Shown piece after piece: positions 56,429 to 64,000 of a DNA stretch of 64,000 nucleotides; within the stretch, counting starts at the first letter, position 1, and each line of letters opens with the position of its first letter. The notes beneath the pieces were generated by a model, which did not search any database, was not told the DNA's origin, and saw only the letters and a list, made by a program, of their open reading frames with translations. This DNA is from Globomyces pollinis-pini (taxonomy: Eukaryota; Chytridiomycota; Chytridiomycetes; Rhizophydiales; Globomycetaceae): assembly GCA_025399215.1 (NCBI GenBank), contig MU621103.1, positions 62,001 through 126,000 on the forward strand, written 5' to 3'. The position numbers and the translations under genes are program-made.

Positions 56429-57915
56429 TTAAAACAACGTAAGCTTTATTACATGTTTAGGGTTTTTCATGTAGTTGATATGGAGCAAAGTTACAACAAA
56501 ACCAAAGAGATTCAACAGTACACATAGAACAAGCTTTTCCAACGTATTGAATGTACCTCCACTAGCAAGCATCATTATTACAATAAGATTTAACGGGACT
56601 CTAAAAGCATTCATAACAGTAGCCCTCTTTTCGTCTTGAATCAATTGGCTTCGTAATCGAGCAATACATGGAAAATATAGCCCACAAGAAAATTCGTATA
56701 AATTAAACGCGAAGAATGTTTCGTATTCATTCTAGAAATGATTAATATGTAACATGCATTACTGTTGATACTACCATCACTCCGAAGGAAAGAATTGAGA
56801 CAGTGAAAATCCAACAAACCATTGAGTTTAATTTACAACGTTTCTTCAATAATTTGAAAACTAATGATCCAAGCATCATATATATCATCAACGTAGAAAA
56901 GATGACACCGGATGGTAGTTGATTACCTTCCTTTAAAATTTAACTCGATTACCGCTAACTGATGCTAAAGTTGGAGTCCATAAGAAAACAAATATGTACA
57001 TAGAACTCTCAAATACGCACTGAATGACACCTATTGTCAGCACAGATCGGTCTGCATCAATTAACCTAATCATATGAACCATACCTGTTAAAATGTAATG
57101 TAAAACAGACCACAAGGATTGATGTTGTTTCACAATCAATTCAAATGGACGGAAATCAGCCCAGAGACAGTCAATTGCTAAATATGCTACGAAGGAGCAA
57201 ACACAGGACAACATAAAAGGAGAAACATACCCAAAATGAAACACCAAAACGTTTGCCAAACAACCTGATAAAACTGCAGTTAATCCACTTAGCCAAGTTG
57301 ACCAAGAAAATATTTTATCCAATGAGCTGCTTTCAAATCCTGAAATTTAGAAATTTTCGCCTACCCGAATGTTTATGAGCCGACAGCATCCATACTTCAA
57401 AAACCGAATGCAAGAGCGAGCTTGAGATTCCACCCAAAACCCGTCCTATTCCTAATATGTACATATTTGAGGATATTGTAGAAAGACACGACAAATAATT
57501 GCAAATACAATACATCAGACATCCAAATTTGGGTCCACTAGATAATTAGTGGTATTTTTTACAATCTGTCTGCAATGTGTCCTACTACCACTCCAAACAT
57601 TGCTGACGATGTGAATCCTATTGAAAACAATATTGCGATCTTGTCCATAGAATATCCGTATCTTTCATACAAATTATACATATATGAGCCTTGTAACCAA
57701 TCACACACTGTAAAGTTTAATTGGGAAATCTAGTTACAATATACTAGACACATTACACCAAAATATTGAAGTTGAAATTTCAACATTGATTTAGATTTCA
57801 TATTCTGTTGCTTCGTTTTCAATGATGACTTGCGAGGGCTGGTAAACGACACTAAAAGGCATAATAATGAGCTCAACTCCAAAGATCTGATATAATATGA
57901 AAAATTGCTTTCCAT
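56429..57915 (-). CDS. MFSD5-like transporter (molybdate-anion transporter family)
   Basis: A major-facilitator protein of about 430 residues with around 12 TM helices. Splicing yields 'CDWLQGSYMYNLYERYGYS', 'IGFTSSAMFGVVVGHIADR', 'FGPKFGCLMYC', 'GRVLGGISSSLLHSVFEVWM', 'VFESSMYIFVFLWTPTL', 'NEYETFFAFNLYEFSCGLYF' and 'DEKRATVMNAFRVPLNLIVI', all typical of the MFSD5/MOT2 family. Six or so short introns interrupt it. The first ATG in frame is 57915; upstream codons lack ATG. The substrate is inferred from the family (molybdate in algae and humans). A 665-bp mobile element sits 67 bp upstream of the start. Confidence 0.84.
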
Positions 57916-58019
57916 AATCGTATTTCTATTTTCTTCAAACAATTACGCGCTTAAAAAATGATTAACTCATCTGACTACCTTCTAACGCTCCTATCTAATT
58001 CTAATAATTATTAGTATTA

Positions 58020-58635
58020 GCTAATATTAGATGATCTAATATTAGAATTAGATCAAAAATTTACAACCTCATCTAATATTAGAATTAGATAAATTCCAGA
58101 CAACTATTAGCTAATAATTATTAGATGGAATCTAAATAATGAATTTTCTAGGGCCAAGTGGGAATCGAACCCACTGCCTCATGAAACGAGTCAACTGTTA
58201 CTAATTCTGGCTAGTTGTTCTTCCTTTTTCTATAATTTTTTTTGTGTGACCCAGTCCATTGTTTAATAAAGCTTATAAAACTACGAACCGAGATTTCTTT
58301 TAAAGATATAATGACATTTAGTAATGTATCTGAAGTAATTATTTCCACAGGACTGTTAATTACCGACTCATGCTCACTATTAGAATCTAATATTAGTCTA
58401 ATATTAGATTAGTTAGGGTTAGGGTTAGTCTAATATTAGACTAATATTAGATTCCATTATTAGTCTAATATTAGACTAATATTAGATTCCATTATTAGAC
58501 TAATATTAGTCTAATATTAGAATTAGAATTAGATGAAAAAATTTCAATCTAATATTAGAATTAGATGGTAAATAGAAATACAATCTAATATTAGTATTAG
58601 ATAAAAGTCGTCTAATATTAGCTAATAATTATTAG
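58020..58635. repeat. Palindromic TCTAATATTAGA repeat field inside the element
   Basis: More than a dozen copies of 'ctaatattag', often extended to the 12-bp palindrome 'tctaatattaga' or to 'tctaatattagaattagat', occur in two clusters (58020-58140 and 58379-58635). They can form many alternative hairpins. The right cluster contains 'ttagggttagggttag' (58413-58428), two and a half telomere-type units. Confidence 0.85.
58151..58215 (-). pseudogene. Degenerate tRNA-like sequence
   Basis: On the minus strand the sequence 'gtgggttcgattcccac' (T stem-loop with a B-box-like core) is followed by 'ttggccc', like a tRNA 3' half. An anticodon-arm-like hairpin ('actcgtttcatgagg', loop 'gtttcat') precedes it, but the variable region is too short and no matching 5' acceptor strand is present. 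So it is a tRNA relic or tRNA-derived piece captured in the element, not a working tRNA. Confidence 0.55.
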
Positions 58636-58655
58636 ATAGGAGCGTTACTACCTTC

Positions 58656-59029
58656 ATTACACTCTTCATAACTCTTGTCAATCAGTATTATAATTGGAGC
58701 TTTTCTACAAATACATCCTTGACATGATTTTGATTTACAAGTAACATATTAAGGCTGGGAACTTTTCAAGTTGGACATATAGCTTAGTTTTAGCATAGGT
58801 ATAGAATTACCTTACTAAATCTCAAATTCTAATACATTCGTAAATAATCGCGTTTTTAAGTTATGAACTACCCAGCAACAACTAATATCTTTGACAGCCT
58901 AAATCCTAAAGAAAATATAATATGATCATTATCCATAGAAGTTGCAAATGAAACTCAAATTAAATGTCTTTGGTAGGTTATTTGAACCGAAACATTTTTT
59001 TTTTTTTTGGTTTAACCATATCATTCAAG
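58656..59029. other. Intergenic, upstream of DBP3
   Basis: These 374 bases hold no gene besides an in-frame upstream ATG at 58964. A T15 run (58997-59011) precedes the chosen DBP3 start, and translation from 58964 would read it as a Phe tract. Confidence 0.45.
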
Positions 59030-60733
<1,704 letters not shown>

Positions 60734-60803
60734 AGAATATCTAATTGTCGATGGAATCTTATTTAATGCAAATAAAACGTCACTTTTCATTACTTTAATG
60801 TCT

Positions 60804-61869
60804 TTATTGCGTCATATAAGTGGTAATTTTAGTATTAGCTCTACCGGTTTCTAATGACGTCAAATTTGTTGCAAATCCCCAACCATCTTCATCAATCTCA
60901 CCATAAAAAGAGATGAGGTCTCCCACACGCAAATCTATTTCATCTGCATTGGTTGGAACATGACTCTTTATAACTCTATACACATCTTCCCTAGGAGTAC
61001 TACCAAAGTTTGACAATTGTCGGTAAGATTTTGATGGCTCACGATTTACTTTGGTTAATGATTTTTTGACTGCAATGCCCAATATACCAACCAGGATACC
61101 AAAAGCGATTATTCCCAATGCTGTACCAATTATATTCAATGGCTGTTGATACCATGGTAATTCATTCTTTTCACCTGGCGCTTTGGCAGAATCTATCTTC
61201 ATATGAATACTTGAACGGTCCATATTGAAAGACTGACAACAAGGGTCATTCTTTTGTTTACAAAAAGCGGTTGCGATTTGAGAATTTCCTCCAAAACCTT
61301 AAAGACTTAGTGGAATATTTAAGCATACCACAACTAGTTCTATCCAAGTCCAAACCTTGAATGCATTGATCTTGACGGAAATACCCAAGTTTTGATCTTT
61401 CGTCAAATACTCTTCCAATATTTTTCAATTGATTTCTTCTAGTATTGAATTCTTGATTTTCATTAAAGCAGACGGTTTCATTATTCATCATAGCATTGAC
61501 AGTTGTATCAAATAGTTTAGTAATAGAAGAACAAGTTGGTATTTGATTTCTAAACTGGGTATTGCAATTTGATGAATGGACAAATATATCATTCAAACAA
61601 TCGTATGATAGTTGGTATTGAACTTTCTGATCTGCAAAGTTTGAGCAACCAAAGAAGTTATGCCAAACATCTCTTTGATTGGCCAAGATTGATTTTTCCC
61701 ATAGTTGTGCTGTAAATCCTTCAGTCTTTTTACTATAGCGTTTGGCAAGAACGTCAGAGTTTATAAATAATCCTCGACTCCAAGGCGCACATACCGATGT
61801 AGAGTCTATTGACAGACACTCTGCTGCAATGAAAGCCATTAAAATATTAGCACAGAAGAATGAAATCAT
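60804..61869 (-). CDS. Secreted-type Cys-rich ectodomain - TM - SH3 protein
   Basis: A 342-residue or so type I membrane protein from two exons joined by a 31-nt intron (about 61298-61328). The signal peptide is 'MISFFCANILMAFIAAEC'. The ectodomain of about 200 residues has many Cys ('VCAPWSR', 'FFGCSNFADQ', 'YDCLNDIF', 'CNTQFRNQIPTC', 'DPCCQSF'). A TM helix follows ('IIGTALGIIAFGILVGILGI'). The cytoplasmic tail ends in an SH3 domain ('YRVIKSHVPTNADEIDL', 'GDLISFYGEIDEDGWGFATN'). The ectodomain is not a family I know. Its SH3 is different from the Y-SH3-X group: no Y or X modules are present. A candidate signalling or wall-sensing protein. Confidence 0.75.
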
Positions 61870-62093
61870 TATCAAAAACCAATTTTACAAGAATAAGTGA
61901 ACTCTTTGAGTCCAAAGAAAAGCGAAACACCGCTTCTGCCCAACAGTAACCTGGCCACCCAAAAGACCACCGCCCAAAATATGCATTACGTTTTTTAGCA
62001 TCATAAAAATAGAACACCGTTAGTTCATACTAACATGACTGATGGCAAAATAAACACGATGTTTTTACGCGAATATTTCTTTAAACTATTAAA

Positions 62094-63158
62094 ATGAATA
62101 ATCTACCACCGAGAGAGTTTTACACAATTGTAGGAGGAGGAGTGCTTTTGGCTGCAAATGCAGGTTTTATCAATGTTGTTTCTATGGCTGGTATCTTCCC
62201 AGGTAAGAATATAGTCTAAAACAACAATATATTTCATGTCACAAACCTTGAACAATAATCTAACATAATAGGGGTTACAGTATCACATGTTACTGGATCT
62301 GTCTCTCGTGTTGCCATTTCCATTATGCAGGAAGACTTGGAAACGTTTGTATTGGTTGTTTCAATACTTCTCTCATTCATGTTTGGGTGCTTCATGGCAG
62401 GATTTATTGTGGGCGACCATAGATTTACACTTGGAGCACCATATGGATTTTGTCTTGCCATTGAATCGGGTGCCTTATTTGCATCGTTCCTCTTTCTACG
62501 AGAGGAATACATTTTAGGTGAATGGTGTGCTGCATTCGCCTGTGGCCTTCAAAATGCTATGGTTACTTCTTTCTCTGGAATGGCCATTCGAACTACAGTA
62601 AAAACTGTTGTATTAACTATATTAGCACATGACTGGATTAGTAACAGATATTGGAAATATTATAGGACAAGCTTGCCGTACTGATTCTAAAGCTGAGTTA
62701 TGGAGATTGAAGGTGCACATTCCGATTTTTTGTGGATTTCTTTTTGGGGGATTTTGTGGTGAACTTGGTTGGATCTATTTAAGAGAATATTCCTTATTGG
62801 TGCCATGCTTTTTTACCGGTGGTGTGGGTAATGATCAGTTTACTCTCATATATATACTAGGTGTACTATATCTCTCACTGCCATTCATTAAAGAAGCTAC
62901 CCACAAACTTAAAGAAGCCACTTCGATGTCCAATTTGGCCAATATTGGTGCAAACTTAGGGTAATAGTTCATAAAATAAACCTTAGAATTCCTGGAATTG
63001 AAAAACCAGAAAAATACAGAGGTCCTGTAAATCCTGCACTTGATGGCTACAAAACAAAACTGGATGATGACATGAAACACTTTCTCGCAGACATTGGCGA
63101 TGATCAAGCCGAAGTTGTTGAAATGCAACCTGCTGTTCAAAAATCACGTCCATATTAA
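62094..63158 (+). CDS. DUF1275 (YoaK-like) membrane protein
   Basis: A multi-pass membrane protein of the DUF1275/YoaK family, mainly bacterial with some fungal members and of unknown function. Hallmarks are 'LAANAGFINVVSMAGIFPGV', 'TVSHVTGSVSRVAI', 'CGLQNAMVTSFSGMAIRTTH' and 'MTGLVTDIGNIIGQ', with about six TM helices. A soluble C-terminal tail of about 60 residues ('FLADIGDDQAEVVEMQ') is added. Introns: 62210-62271 (about 62-66 nt, long for this window), about 62599-62626, and about 62962-62988. The intron-bearing structure shows it is resident in the nuclear genome. About 310 residues. Confidence 0.82.
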
Positions 63159-63257
63159 TATAATGGTAAATTTGCCTTCGTATATTGATTCACTCCAACC
63201 AATTTATTTCAAAGTGAGTTTCTTTTATTTATTTCTTATAAAGATTTGAAATTTTAA

Positions 63258-63431
63258 TCATGAAATCCTCATCAGGTTATCAGTTTCTTCTTGAATCAAT
63301 TCATTTTGGTCATCCACAGACCAAAGAGTTGCATACATGATCCATAGATTTTCACTACAACCATTTGAATAAGTAGGAAGTACTTACGATTTGATTTCGT
63401 CCAGTGCAGCGGACAACTGAAGGACTGGAGG
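63258..63431 (-). CDS. Small gene, last two exons only (unknown)
   Basis: Exons 63388-63431 and 63258-63354, joined across a 33-nt GT-AG intron, give an open segment ending 'LQLSAALDEIKSENLWIMYA', then 'TLWSVDDQNELIQEETDNLM', then 'RIS' and a stop at 63258-63260. It has the composition of a real helical protein. Earlier exons probably lie between 63440 and 63640, where possible pieces exist ('MNQQNQHHQRNWRDNEQ'), but I could not join them in a consistent frame. The family is not recognised. Confidence 0.4.
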
Positions 63432-63741
63432 CTATGGTGAGCTCCCTAGATATATACTGGGTCTACTGATCTCAAATCTACCGTTCCTTTTCCATGCTGA
63501 TAATGGCTGTTGAACTACCGAAAGGCTGACATCGATTGTTTCTTCAAGCAGCTATACTTTGTTCATTGTCTCTCCAGTTGCGTTGATGGTGTTGATTTTG
63601 TTGGTTCATCAGACGTAGAAAGTTTGTATGAAATATTTTTTAATAAAATGTAAACAGGTCATGTAAATGGAAGTGACAGTATTGTTTTTACCAATTATAT
63701 TATAAAAAAGAACTGTAAAAACGCCAATAGTTCTTCAATTT
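63432..63741. other. Unresolved region, probable 5' exons of a small minus-strand gene
   Basis: This stretch contains several acceptor-like tags on the minus strand and an ATG-started fragment near 63613, but no consistent splice chain emerged. Otherwise nothing is seen. Confidence 0.35.
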
Positions 63742-64000
63742 CTAATATGGTTTCAAAAGTCCATTTGGATCCCGGAAATGTGGAAACAAGATATGCCCTT
63801 TACAAGCCAGCTTATCTCGATAAACACGCTGAATCTGCATTTGTTTCAATACTTGCATCTGAGTCTCTTTCATTGCCAGTTGAGTCTGGCGTAATGCAAT
63901 CGCATGTGGGGTATTCATATTTGTGATTCCAAGTCTCCGAAAATTAGGATCTGATAGACTTCCAGGTACAATCTCTCTCGGTGTCAATGATTGATTGAAA
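63742..64000 (-). CDS. Unknown protein, C-terminal part (5' end beyond window)
   Basis: The frame is open to the right edge ('FQSLTPREIVPGSLSDPNFR', 'AIALRQTQLAMKETQMQVLK', ending 'HFRDPNGLLKPY'). It has a Gln/Met-rich helix, possibly a short coiled coil. No family recognised; the N-terminus lies outside the window. Confidence 0.45.
   Translation of the reverse strand, partial: FNQSLTPREIVPGSLSDPNFRRLGITNMNTPHAIALRQTQLAMKETQMQVLKQMQIQRVYRDKLACKGHILFPHFRDPNGLLKPY

Larger units (their letters stand above)
57983..58647. mobile_element. 665-bp non-autonomous DNA transposon (hAT-like MITE)
   Basis: The ends are perfect 17-bp terminal inverted repeats ('taacgctcctatctaat' at 57983-57999 and its complement at 58631-58647). 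Both are followed inwards by 'taataattattag'-type sequence. The element is flanked by an exact 8-bp duplication 'ctaccttc' (57975-57982 and 58648-58655), the target-site length of hAT transposons. It encodes no protein. The interior is mostly short palindromes of 'tctaatattaga' plus a tRNA-like fragment. It lies just upstream of the MFSD5-like gene. Confidence 0.85.

Noticed and set aside
57983..58647. CRISPR-like repeat array
   Set aside because: Repeats are palindromic, overlapping and irregularly spaced, with no unique spacers of constant length. The context is eukaryotic and the ends define a DNA transposon.
58964..59029. Upstream in-frame start for DBP3
   Set aside because: It would translate a T15 run as Phe residues before the conserved Lys-rich N-terminus; ATG 59030 fits the family better.

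Overview
The window is AT-rich eukaryotic nuclear DNA, almost certainly from a flagellated zoosporic fungus (chytrid-like). Fungal markers are a Zn(II)2Cys6 regulator, a Gal1-type galactokinase and a yeast-type lipase. They sit beside motile-cilium genes that Dikarya lack: CFAP57, TTLL1 and SPATA4-like. The genome is compact. I model 30 genes as complete, plus a 5'-truncated VAC14, an unidentified gene cut by the right edge, and small exons of one further possible gene. Genes are split by very short GT-AG introns, mostly about 22-40 nt. Gene extents below are spans including introns.

Region 1 (1-6.3 kb) holds the 3' end of VAC14, then two divergent LRR receptor-kinase genes. One has an intact catalytic core; the other is a predicted pseudokinase. 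Region 2 (6.4-10.4 kb) is CFAP57. Region 3 (10.7-26 kb) mixes housekeeping genes (acid-lipase family esterase, galactokinase, TMEM135-like, F-box protein) with an unusual family: LRR-TM, TM-SH3, LRR-TM-SH3, and a soluble protein with three SH3 units. Each SH3 lies between two further conserved segments I do not recognise (called Y and X here). Region 4 (26-30.3 kb) is a tandem array of four seven-TM genes of unknown family.

Region 5 (30.4-50.5 kb) is mostly conserved eukaryotic genes: an NDFIP/Bsd2-like adaptor, a MOT1-type molybdate transporter, NUP188, ELP5, a binuclear-zinc transcription factor, homocysteine S-methyltransferase, condensin CND2/NCAPH, TTLL1 and SPATA4-like. An unknown RNI/LRR-like protein at 40.7 kb belongs to a family with two more members at 50.5-52.8 kb. 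Region 6 (53.4-64 kb) has a tandem FABP/lipocalin-like pair, a CYTH triphosphatase, a small secreted Cys-repeat protein, an MFSD5-like transporter, a 665-bp non-autonomous DNA element with an 8-bp target duplication, DBP3 helicase, a Cys-rich TM-SH3 protein and a DUF1275 membrane protein.

The most novel material is the surface-sensing gene set: modular LRR exons bounded by phase-2 introns, an active/pseudokinase receptor pair, the Y-SH3-X family and the 7TM array. Together they suggest a locus rich in lineage-specific signalling genes. All functions for these are inferred from sequence alone.
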